NCBI GenBank assembly: GCA_031763025.1
Contig: JASSKH010000001.1
Coordinates: forward strand, 18,081,142 to 18,145,141
From: Macrocystis pyrifera
Lineage: Eukaryota; Sar; Phaeophyceae; Laminariales; Laminariaceae
Length of the DNA stretch: 64,000 nt
Direction: 5' to 3'
The notes beneath the pieces were generated by a model. The model did no database searches. It was not told the DNA's origin and saw only the letters and a program-made list of their open reading frames with translations. The position numbers and the translations under genes are program-made. The stretch's first letter is position 1. Every line of letters starts with the position of its first letter. This document shows, piece by piece, positions 35,601 to 39,299 of the stretch.

Positions 35601-38600
35601 TCGCTTGGAGGCGCTCGGACGAGCCTTCAGCGCGGGGGATACGATCCTCAACGACCACGTTATGGAGCACTCTGCGGTCGCCGATCGCCCGGCAAACTAG
35701 GCCAGGCTGGCGGCTTTGGTCACCAAAGACCTGGCGACCTTCACGCTCGACCAGCGCGGTGTCCCCGGCTGCTGCGGCCACGCTTGGGCCTACCCCGGCC
35801 GGCGGAGTCCCTTTCCTGCCATTCCGGGGCCGCACTGGCCCCGCCTTTCCGGCTGCGTCGCCCTCGGCGGCTTTGTCAACGCCGAAGTCCAGCAACCTCG
35901 CCTTTTCTCCACCCCGGCGGCCGGGGCCGGGGGTGGTGAATGCCGGCAGGGGGGGAAACCGGCAGGTGCCGCTTCGGTGACACCTGCGTGTTCTCCCACG
36001 TCGGTCCCACTCGCAAGACGGGCAGCGGCAATAAGCGCAAGGCGGCTACCGGCGGGGGGGGTCGGCCGATAGCGGCGTCGCAGCCAGCGGCGCTGTACCT
36101 GGGGAACCCCGGCCAAGAGGGCCAAGGGCAAGGGCAGGCGGGGGCTGGGGGTGGCGGTGCAAGTAACGGGAGCAGCAGCGGCGGCAGTGGCAGCGGCAGC
36201 GGGGCGTCGAGTGGGGGGGGCTTCACTCGGTCGGCGGCTGCCAAGGCTGACGAATAGGAGGACGGGCCTCGCCCCTCAGTGGGGGCGAGGCCGATCGTAG
36301 GGCGCATGGAAACAGGAGCGCGAGTTGCACAGCTTGTATGTCCGGGGTCGGCGTCCGCTGGGAGCCCAGATCTTGGGGCGAGCGGGTGTCGCGCTATGCT
36401 CAGTAGCGCTGGTAGCCAGCTCATCCGCCAGTCGGTTGCGCCGTCATCTCACCGAGCTTACACGTCAGGTTTCGGTCTCGAATGTTTTTTTTTTTTTCGG
36501 GGGTTAATAGGGGTGGCTGCGTATTTCGACACGCCACCCTCCACAACGGATAAGATTCAGGCGTTGCTTAAGTTCGTAGCATGGTGTGCGTTGGAGAGCA
36601 ACCAGGCCGGTACTGTTGCCAGTAAACTATCAGCCGTGTTCCACCGAGTAAACTTACAAGTGGAGTTTCCCATGTCGTCGCCGCTTGCTAAACGTGCATT
36701 GCAAGGGGGGCACGGTCGCACATTGCCGCCGGTCCCTCATACAAAGAATTCGTCGCCCTATTTCGTGGGACACGTTGTTGGGAGGACAGGGCCGGTCCGT
36801 GTCGTGGGGCTCGGGTGGTCGAGTTCTTTGGCTGTCGTTGGCGTTGGGCTATTTATTTATTTCTTCACGGCGAAGTCTGACGAAATATTCGCTTATTCGT
36901 CCAGAGTTGTACACCCCGTGCATTGCTTGACGAGGGGTGACGTAGCGTTATTCGCGGGGGAGCGGCGGTTGACCTTGTTGCAGTGGCATCAGGCCACCAG
37001 CGTCAAGGTCCTGTTTCGGGGCCATAAAGAGTCCAGGCTCAGCAAAGATCGGGTATCGTGCGCACACGCGACGACGCCTTCGGGGCGCGTTCCGGGGTAG
37101 GAGCAGGCGGCGGTGCCATCGCTCTCATGGTGGAGTTGTTGTCGGGATATCCGACGCTGTCAGAAAGCGCCCCCCCCTGTCGTTGTATCGGTACGGTAAG
37201 GACGTCAAAGTTGGGAGGTTCACGCAGGCCCTCGGGGCACTTCGCGAAGTGGTAACGGAAGCAGGAGACGGTGCCAGCGAAGTCGGCCTCCACTCATTGC
37301 GTATTACGCAACCAATGCGCTGACGGCCAGGGAGAAGTGCCGTAGAGGGCGATCCGAGAGACGGTAATGGAAGTCTTCCACGTTTCCTACACGTACATTC
37401 GCAATAACCCAGAGGACGCGGGTATTGTACTCGTAAACTAGCAGAGACGGGAAGATAAGGCAGAGGCATCCAGGCCAGGGCACTGTTTGGGGCCTAACAC
37501 CGTAGTATCAACGCGACCTCGATATTGGGGTATGTCAATGGTTTACTACCATTGGGGGTCTCGGTTGTCCGAGACTGCGTTTGTTAGAGCCCCCGCCAGT
37601 CGGCTGGGGGGGGGGAACTCCCGGGTACTGGCAATATTGATAGGCAACGAGAGTCAGCGGCCGGTGTCGCGGCTCTCGTACCACGCCAGTGGATTCCCTC
37701 CCCGACGTCGCAGAGAATAATAATAACATAACAATTCGAAGGATACACAACAAACCACAATATATCAAGACAGGTTGACTCTAGCGCACTCGCCACGTCT
37801 CTTCGCCGCCAGACCAGAGGCAATCTGCCTTTTGGCTCGGACGCTTGGGTTCTACGCGTCTCTTCGCGGCGCCAAACCACAATAACAGCAGTTGGTCTAG
37901 GCGTTTGCTCGAATCTCTACATGCACATTAAATCTGATTTTTCCGCATAGGAAGACTGTTTCGATTTGCCAAGTTCACATCGGAAAAGGCGATCGCATCA
38001 AAATCGAACCGCATAGGAAACGTTCCCCATGGATCGGATATCGGATCGGAGCCGGCTGGAAGGCGGTTCAGCAGGAACATAAACCATACCACATGGTAAA
38101 CCATAAGCACGCTACAGCAGTAAAACAGCAGCACGTACTCCTCTGTACGCCAATATAAGGATGTTTCGTTCTTGGTACGAGTGCCCAAACGCTCCTTACA
38201 TTGTCGGACAGAGTGGTACACCCATACCTTGCGAAACAAAGTACAACAGGTAGGTTGACGTTCTGAGTTGAGGCTTGTGATGTTTTTAAGCTCGACAGCG
38301 TTATGCTGTTAGGCTGTCGTATATGACATGATTCTCGCCGTTGTGATACGGGCCAGCGGTGGGGGCGGGGGGGGGGGGGTACCCAATGCCCCCTCTCGGT
38401 GTACCCAAGGTATTGTATACTGCACCCGTATCCAAGAGCAGACTGCAGACAGGAGCACTTCAACAGACATCTTTTTCCGTACATTTCAGGTTAGCCCCCC
38501 AAGACCAACTCGTGGCGAGGCTTGCGGAGTGATCACATGAAGCATATGAGCACGATGAGTAGCAGGGCCGAAGAGACGGGCATCTATCACAGACGTAACG

Positions 38601-38830
38601 CCGCACAACAGCAGTATTGCTGTTGTAGTAATCTTCATGTCACACAACACTATCATTATCATGACGAATTCTGACAGTCTCACAGGAGCTGATGATGCGG
38701 CGCGATGCTCAGAGTGCCAGAGCGACACACCCAGAGCAGCTGAGGGTTGCACAAACGCCGTACATTGGTGAAAGGCCACGGCTGCTGCGAACGCCAAGAT
38801 AATCATGCTGCTCCCAACCATAGACCGCAT
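5576..38830 (-). CDS. LPA2: LPA2-like plastid membrane protein, six exons, complete
   Basis: The coding exons on the minus strand are 38684-38830, 23196-23300, 22163-22286, 13032-13189, 10543-10707 and 5576-5695. They total 819 nt, encode 272 aa plus stop, and all intron phases agree (0,0,1,0,0). Residues 1-25 form a signal peptide and CTA-FVQP at 23-29 is the heterokont plastid motif. A transit region ends near ALRM (59-62). A basic stretch (64-77), a Gly/Ser linker and a charged region follow. Membrane segment 1 is at about 191-211. Next come LPPDLDNFIV, the motif EPLFTPSL and membrane segment 2 (about 242-256) ending in GVLK. Order and motifs match LPA2, a thylakoid protein that aids photosystem II assembly, as I recall the plant protein; no search was done. 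I infer a thylakoid role. Of the 33.3 kb only 2.5% is coding. The gene is divergent from the Myb gene and probably shares its promoter region. Confidence 0.78.
5835..6055 (+). repeat. ATGAGCAATGAGCAA-type minisatellite
   Basis: Degenerate copies of gagcaatgagca over ~220 bp within intron 5 of the LPA2-like gene. Confidence 0.75.
6147..6262. other. Coding-like island of uncertain strand
   Basis: On the plus strand a good acceptor (tattctgctttggcag) opens about 115 bp with two stop-free frames. On the minus strand the same bases give FDEVIGSFELLIVFDTDP, also open. Base composition resembles the confirmed exons. It lies in intron 5 of the LPA2-like gene. It may be an exon of a nested gene, an alternative exon or a gene fragment. 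Confidence 0.3.
6338..6442. mobile_element. Palindromic TA-MITE, copy 1
   Basis: Begins TTACGGGGG, ends CCCCCGTAA, flanked by TA on both sides; the arms are complementary along most of 105 bp. All copies share a core attgttagtaaaaatag-like motif. Confidence 0.88.
6660..6766. mobile_element. Palindromic TA-MITE, copy 2
   Basis: Left end diverged (TTACGAGGG), right end intact, TA on both sides. Opposite internal orientation to copy 1. Confidence 0.88.
7061..7071 (-). other. tRNA-like B box (SINE or tRNA relic)
   Basis: The minus strand reads GAGTTCAAATC in a T-arm-like context (gtgag...gcagc). No full cloverleaf. Similar relics occur at 23.63 and 42.28 kb. Confidence 0.35.
7528..7645 (+). repeat. 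CAGATCATA 11-bp-type minisatellite
   Basis: About ten degenerate units of cagatcataca. Related GATC-A/T arrays occur at 22.8, 42.15, 52.6 and 54.6 kb. Minus-strand YDLYDLYDL readings are artefacts. Confidence 0.85.
8157..8360 (+). repeat. Dispersed repeat family A, distant copy
   Basis: Matches 2277-2480 in order and orientation: gcgacgatagatgctcgatc, then gcatgctctagggggc-like text, cggcgtcctgcggtatcctc and tttttgccgttcgagacgga. Confidence 0.75.
8591..8690 (+). repeat. Tandem hairpins TCGGCCTGAG/CTCAGGCCGA
   Basis: Two consecutive 43-bp units each hold a perfect 10-bp stem around a T5 loop, followed by ttttggcccaac; a third unit is decayed. The form resembles a terminator, but in a eukaryotic intron it is more likely a small satellite of foldbacks. 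Confidence 0.8.
9215..9985 (+). repeat. Tandem ~200-230-bp repeat, 3-4 diverged copies
   Basis: Each unit runs gctgctgggcaacaacagca, gttcgtcgtggtgggtgtga, tcgggagtcgggata, catcctc-atgcatcg and cacctcacgc. The spacing is about 200-230 bp. The embedded CTG runs create Ala/Leu/Cys-rich ORFs in all frames, which I do not regard as genes. Confidence 0.7.
10543..10707 (-). CDS. LPA2-like gene exon 5: first membrane segment
   Basis: The acceptor is taatacccag and the donor gtacag; 55 codons, phase 0 to 0. IPAETQLVMER precedes a hydrophobic run (FIAGFVLCLLFLVACGGAI), then GKLPPDLDNFIVQ. The LP-x-x-LD-x-x-x-V segment after the helix is the part that recalled LPA2 and predicted what the last exon should contain. 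Confidence 0.8.
10835..11135 (+). repeat. ~70-90-bp tandem repeat, four copies
   Basis: Copies share aaaggaggcattttt, cgagcatcacgagagagggc and tacctgagcggatg. They lie immediately upstream (gene sense) of LPA2-like exon 5, inside intron 4. Confidence 0.75.
11673..11777. mobile_element. Palindromic TA-MITE, copy 3
   Basis: Perfect ends TTACGGGGG/CCCCCGTAA with flanking TA; 105 bp. Confidence 0.9.
12155..12320. repeat. GAGCC/CGAGCC-rich low-complexity tract
   Basis: Imperfect repetition of ccgagcctt/gcgcgcctgagcc gives Ser/Pro-rich plus-strand and Arg/Gly-rich minus-strand readings. Treated as low-complexity intronic DNA, not a gene. Confidence 0.5.
12347..12598 (+). other. Short ORF with protein-like tail, unknown
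   Basis: An 83-codon ORF has a poly-Ala tract from (CAG)n, then a mixed segment with LDISPRFAWFVADEIIQT and FGPIENKSAGLTAVD. The latter half looks less repetitive than its surroundings. It lies within intron 4 of the opposite-strand LPA2-like gene. No family is recognised, and it could be a fragment or chance. Confidence 0.25.
12895..13001. mobile_element. Palindromic TA-MITE, copy 4
   Basis: Left end intact, right end decayed (CCCCCACAACAG). It ends about 30 bp from the 13032 splice donor of LPA2-like exon 4. Confidence 0.85.
13032..13189 (-). CDS. LPA2-like gene exon 4: charged region
   Basis: The acceptor is tattggcag and the donor is the strong gtgagt after ATCTTCGAT. It is 158 nt, phase 1 in and 0 out. 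The 52 full codons are rich in Glu, Lys and Arg (TDEAREAKIEDTLRKMG, then EENRAKANENKS) and form a soluble segment in front of the first membrane helix. Similar Lys/Glu-rich text precedes the first helix in plant LPA2 as I recall it. Confidence 0.72.
13261..13373. mobile_element. Palindromic TA-MITE, copy 5
   Basis: Diverged ends (TTACGGAGG/CCTCCGTA). A TACCTGGTA motif interrupts the right arm. Confidence 0.8.
13425..13680 (+). repeat. ATCAACATCAGC hexamer-type minisatellite
   Basis: Degenerate array of atatcaac/atcagcaac; a related array occupies 14160-14345. Asn/Ile/Ser-rich readings are repeat shadows. Confidence 0.7.
13770..13960 (+). repeat. Dispersed repeat family B, copy 1
   Basis: Contains gatgacatggcattgcat, agtatctctgtggcgtagtt, gatcggcacgga-actggttg and gctggatgtcgacgggtaga. 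Also at 19315-19440, 48525-48700 and inverted at 53760-53990. Confidence 0.8.
14160..14345 (+). repeat. ATCAACATC-type minisatellite, second array
   Basis: Same hexamer style as 13425-13680, with more GTC substitutions; the minus reading is Asp/Val-rich (VDLDVDADV). Confidence 0.6.
14656..14748. mobile_element. Palindromic TA-MITE, copy 6 (truncated)
   Basis: Left end TTACGGGG; the right arm lacks the tatttactatgg segment and ends TCCGAAATAG. Confidence 0.7.
14958..15012. mobile_element. Palindromic TA-MITE, copy 7, left half only
   Basis: Left arm TTACGGGGGG to gtaaaaatagataaata, then broken by OTU-like element copy 1. About 20 bp of the expected following sequence (aggtttttgtgtgtat) resume at 18312, but the rest of the right arm is missing. 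Confidence 0.75.
15207..15727 (-). pseudogene. Element copy 1: second zinc finger and OTU-like segment, frameshifted
   Basis: From an acceptor (ttcgaccag, exon from 15727) one frame reads RGKCYNC, then FHFAC about 24 residues later, similar to PARP-type C2HC fingers. A second frame carries KQIVSHISQNHDYFF, YYSILEDCLHIM and YAGYIEIAAAQQLYNISITV, resembling the C-terminal half of OTU proteases. A one-base loss near 15280 moves the final HYSTL (the likely catalytic His) out of frame. The DGxxC catalytic motif is not seen. Confidence 0.55.
15840..17300 (+). repeat. CAG-rich internal VNTR of element copy 1
   Basis: The unit gatacagaaatatgtacaca, agcatgatgtacggcaacaa, cgcagcagca recurs about five times. 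A second unit, gcaacgatatgaaaataagg then agtatgtaccctggtatgcc, recurs three times. (CAG)n runs separate them. Poly-Ser/Ala/Leu/Cys ORFs in every frame are shadows. The block would lie in the element's putative intron. Confidence 0.8.
17641..17845 (-). CDS. Element copy 1: Cys-rich first coding segment
   Basis: Open minus-strand frame with VCDQCTGQHLVKNSAPGG, ISRAWWRDHP and DCEFCARPIKEETVSYS, ending at a strong donor gtgagt. Two CxxC pairs about 45 residues apart suggest a zinc-binding module. In copy 2 the matching frame is broken by an extra G, so this is the better copy of this part. Confidence 0.5.
18386..18570 (-). repeat. Dispersed repeat family D, copy 1 (inverted)
   Basis: Reverse of the modules at 59464-59620 and 59850-60020: atgcatggccgtagtcgtat, catccctgcaatgccgggac and gcgcgaagcgccgtgaggtg. 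A partial copy lies at 40990-41045. Confidence 0.8.
18660..19125 (+). repeat. 43-bp minisatellite, array 1
   Basis: About ten units with a TATCGATA-type palindrome, CCATTG, a short spacer, CACAATAGATTG and GTGCGAGA. The unit spacing is 43 bp in the best-preserved part. Confidence 0.88.
19315..19440 (+). repeat. Dispersed repeat family B, copy 2 (partial)
   Basis: Shares ctctgtgtcgtag, gtgaccacaga, gaatcagcacggacactgg and gctggatgtcgacgagtaga with 13770-13960. Confidence 0.75.
19580..19617 (+). repeat. 12-bp tandem repeat GTACCAGGTACT x3
   Basis: Three perfect neighbouring units; each holds TACCAGGTA. Confidence 0.95.
20180..20960 (-). repeat. 43-bp-type minisatellite, array 2 (reverse orientation)
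   Basis: Units read CTATTGT, spacer, ACAATGTCTATCGATAGACA, GTGTTGCCAGT, i.e. the reverse complement arrangement of array 1 with different linkers. Interrupted by unrelated sequence at 20765-20875. Confidence 0.82.
21295..21700 (+). repeat. 43-bp-type minisatellite, array 3
   Basis: Units read CGATAGCCATTGCCGGCCAC, AATAGAT, AAGAAATG. Same orientation as array 1. Confidence 0.85.
22163..22286 (-). CDS. LPA2-like gene exon 3: Gly/Ser-rich linker
   Basis: The reading runs from acceptor gcgtggacag to donor gtagga, 124 nt, phase 0 in and 1 out. It gives a low-hydrophobicity stretch with SVDGLSSATDGLEDAGG and SGGGFGQKLLP. The acceptor has a weak pyrimidine tract, so its 5' edge is the least certain boundary in this gene, but both phases fit the neighbouring exons. 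Confidence 0.6.
22800..22885 (+). repeat. AGATAGATCATC minisatellite
   Basis: Four or five units of gatagatcatccac/tacag followed by cacctgccgttg, a boundary also seen at 42.25 kb. Confidence 0.8.
23196..23300 (-). CDS. LPA2-like gene exon 2: end of transit peptide and basic stretch
   Basis: The acceptor is tttttcacccag and the exon has 35 codons, phase 0 to 0, with donor gtgaga. It reads through RPALSALRMAKK into GPKRKKKKAAASSNQ. The Ala/Arg/Ser-rich start continues the transit peptide; processing near ALRM is typical of heterokont plastid proteins. An ATG at 23264 could be mistaken for the gene start. Confidence 0.78.
23440..23585 (+). repeat. Dispersed repeat family G, copy 1
   Basis: Shares tcccccccccggt, ttatcgcgca, cactgctcgtcgattttcat and actcacgctctcgc with 46455-46585. 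Upstream cacttttacttt-ccagc and gtggtcacaa resemble 45899-45945. Confidence 0.6.
23626..23680 (-). other. tRNA-like Pol III A and B boxes
   Basis: On the minus strand TGGCTTGGTAGG (plus 669-680 of 23 kb) fits an A box and GGTTCGAGTCT (626-636) fits a B box. A 5-bp T stem (GTGGG/CTCAC) closes a 7-nt loop. No matching acceptor or anticodon stem was found. It is therefore a tRNA-derived SINE head or tRNA pseudogene, not a working tRNA. Confidence 0.5.
23708..23757 (+). repeat. (CAGCAA)n microsatellite
   Basis: Perfect to near-perfect cagcaacag units directly beside the tRNA-like element, as SINE tails often are. Confidence 0.85.
24069..24173. mobile_element. Palindromic TA-MITE, copy 8
   Basis: TTACGGGGG/CCCCCGTAA with TA flanks, 105 bp. 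Confidence 0.9.
24180..26900. other. Part of LPA2-like intron 1, no gene recognised
   Basis: GC-rich stretches at 24250-24450, 24830-25130 and 25560-25760 hold overlapping ORFs on both strands without any recognisable domain. The span includes the perfect inverted repeat at 25453-25505. The matched text ggacagagtggt near 25280 recurs near 38210, and gagagtggt near 24600. Confidence 0.4.
25453..25505. repeat. Perfect inverted repeat, 25-bp arms, 3-bp loop
   Basis: Left arm 25453-25477 (GATGACCCAAGTCGTCGGAT then TTTGG), loop CCC, right arm 25481-25505 exactly complementary. It would extrude as a strong hairpin. Confidence 0.97.
26985..29440 (+). repeat. GC-rich satellite, ~160-bp monomers, 517-bp higher-order unit
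   Basis: Fifteen monomers start near ggtgcactaaaaggcggtcg, at about 26992, 27154, 27313, 27469, 27672, 27832, 27990, 28189, 28348, 28511, 28705, 28870, 29018, 29162 and 29318. Spacings run ~160, 160, 200 and repeat, so each third monomer is longer and the higher-order unit is about 517 bp. Each monomer has the core ggccggcgccaacgcgtcgg. Long ORFs on both strands are shadows of the period. Confidence 0.92.
29680..30165 (-). CDS. Element copy 2: OTU-like segment, intact C-terminus
   Basis: A 161-residue frame. RKQIVSHISQNHDYFF at about 53-68, YYSILEDCLHIM, then YAGYIEIAAAQQLYNISITV, and near the end YHPHAKHYSTL. This follows the order of the C-terminal half of OTU cysteine proteases, with HY as the usual catalytic His. 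The N-terminal DGxxC motif is absent in this frame; the best-placed text is KDSLPFRLL, without Cys. It may be spliced from another exon, be a non-catalytic OTU fold, or the assignment may be wrong. Confidence 0.5.
   Translation of the reverse strand: MLQLPPDRLHHQRWRHHHQAQKDSLPFRLLQGFAEFRSSTPSRLSPSRTNERKQIVSHISQNHDYFFLHISNGFNSEQIHILGLPPRYYSILEDCLHIMSHPNSYAGYIEIAAAQQLYNISITVVVAGTASFSPVPNLPLNNSLYVVYHPHAKHYSTLSPH
30055..30177 (-). CDS. Element copy 2: second zinc-finger segment
   Basis: From acceptor tcgaccag the frame reads RGKCYNCRLTDSTIKDGD then PFHFACSRASRNSEA and ADC. The CxxC...HxxC layout resembles a PARP-type finger. It overlaps the OTU-like reading in another frame, so a splice or frame change must separate them. 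Confidence 0.45.
32050..32318 (-). pseudogene. Element copy 2: Cys-rich first segment, frameshifted
   Basis: VCDQCTDQHLVKNSAPGGKH then a stop after 20 residues. An extra G relative to copy 1 (gcgaaggccacg versus gcgaagccacg on the plus strand) moves the second CxxC (DCEFC) to another frame. Confidence 0.5.
32646..33760 (+). repeat. GC-rich satellite, continuation after the insertion
   Basis: Monomers near 32698, 32861, 33019, 33220, 33379, 33537 and 33681 show the same ~160/160/200 rhythm (higher-order unit 522 bp here). The right end decays into the 153-bp repeat. Confidence 0.9.
33860..34195 (+). repeat. ~153-bp tandem repeat, two copies plus fragment
   Basis: Units share gagcaccagatagcg, gttgataggaagatgtcggt, caacaaccgcggct, gtgccggcgcacaccagcac and ccttgtccaggccggtgcat. 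They end where the Gag-like region of the tyrosine-recombinase element begins and may belong to its terminal region. Confidence 0.85.
34388..36257 (+). pseudogene. Gag-like region with CCCH zinc finger, frameshifted
   Basis: The start MAERGIGTMTGSDGDEEAFA is followed by DFATFKQRMANEVAQIQ, helical in character. The core (35297 onward) reads RAMASWASPTTQLLQIIYGG, and in a shifted frame NGVDFNVMRARLEALGRAF. A CCCH finger (C-x8-C-x5-C-x3-H) ends in RCRFGDTCVFSH, but its first Cys lies in a different frame, split by a G run at 35947. Gly/Ser-rich tail to a stop at 36257. G-run length changes (35035-35057) may also have broken it. Confidence 0.6.
36393..37440 (+). pseudogene. Tyrosine recombinase, several frameshifts
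   Basis: N-terminal core-binding part: SSHRAYTSGF, DKIQALLKFVAWCALESNQA, LAKRALQG. The catalytic part moves between frames: VPISWDTLLG-like text about 36745, SDEIFAYSSRVVHPVHCLTR about 36873, LLQWHQATSVKVLFRGHK, then VTEAGDGASEVGLHSLRI, where H37291 and R37300 form the H-x-x-R box. TYIRNNPEDA near 37391 supplies the expected Tyr region. At least three frame changes and stops make it inactive. The family resembles YRs of DIRS/Ngaro-type elements. Confidence 0.7.
37470..38683. other. Start of LPA2-like intron 1, no gene recognised
   Basis: Contains cgaaggatacacaacaaacc-type unique text, a G-rich run at 38350-38380 and a match to repeat text at 25.2 kb (ggacagagtggt). No coding signal. Confidence 0.4.
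38684..38830 (-). CDS. LPA2-like gene exon 1: bipartite plastid presequence
   Basis: This exon encodes 49 residues from the ATG at 38830 (a second Met lies at 38821). The core MIILAFAAAVAF is hydrophobic, the likely signal cleavage is between Ala25 and Phe26 (TA-FVQP), and a Ser/Ala/His/Arg-rich transit segment follows. It ends at CCT with donor gtgaga in phase 0. The Phe after the cleavage site is the hallmark of import into heterokont and other red-lineage secondary plastids. Confidence 0.82.
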
Positions 38831-39053
38831 ATCCCTCGCGCTGCTGCCTGTGGTGCGCGTCTTTGCGGCTGCCTCAATCTCGTGAAAACGGAGTTTATAA
38901 ACGTTGGAAGGCTTGCTCTACAGAGCCCCTTATTTTCAAACCTGGCCACAGAACAACCCTACGCCGGCTACCCTTGCACAGCAGTGCAACAGCTGAGACA
39001 GACAGCAGTCTGACGGAAAATAGAACGGAGACACCCTCCGAATAGTATACAGT
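38831..39053. promoter_or_regulatory. Shared head-to-head promoter region
   Basis: Only 223 bp separate the start codons of the minus-strand LPA2-like gene and the plus-strand Myb gene. The interval must hold both 5' UTRs and at least the proximal promoters. A TATA-like tttataaa lies near 38895. No MITE or minisatellite was seen here, in contrast to the flanking introns. Bidirectional activity is inferred from the spacing only. Confidence 0.55.
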
Positions 39054-39299
39054 ATGCCCCGGGAGCGTGGTCTAGAATTTGTTGGAGGTGATCTGTCCCT
39101 TGGCGGAGGAAATGGGCCCGATATGACACTGGAGTGGTTGACTGCAAGCGACGGGTCTTCCGACACTCCTGGAGGGTCGAGTACGAGTCATCACCAGCTC
39201 CTGATGCCTCCAGCTGTGATTTCGACGGCTGCTGGCTATGGTGTGGGTGCAGGAGGAAAGCTCCCCGGAGCCACCAGTGCGGGGAGGACGAGTCGCCCT
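39054..39299 (+). CDS. Myb gene exon 1
   Basis: The first ATG of an 82-codon open stretch ends at CCT with donor gtgagt, phase 0. It is Gly/Ser/Thr-rich and has no domain, as is common for the N-terminus of such factors. A shorter start (Met24 of this frame) is possible. The head-to-head position with a second real gene supports a 5' exon here. Confidence 0.65.

Larger units (their letters stand above)
34200..37470 (+). mobile_element. Decayed tyrosine-recombinase element, Gag-like + CCCH + YR, no RT seen
   Basis: Order: Gag-like N-terminus (34388), Gag-like core (about 35280-35700), CCCH finger (35940-36010), then a tyrosine recombinase (about 36393-37440). Each part changes frame at least once. 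DIRS/Ngaro elements carry Gag and YR but also RT/RNase H between or beside them; only ~130 bp separate the two here. It may be an internally deleted DIRS-like element or a separate lineage. It lies in the 15-kb intron of the LPA2-like gene in the opposite sense. Confidence 0.7.
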
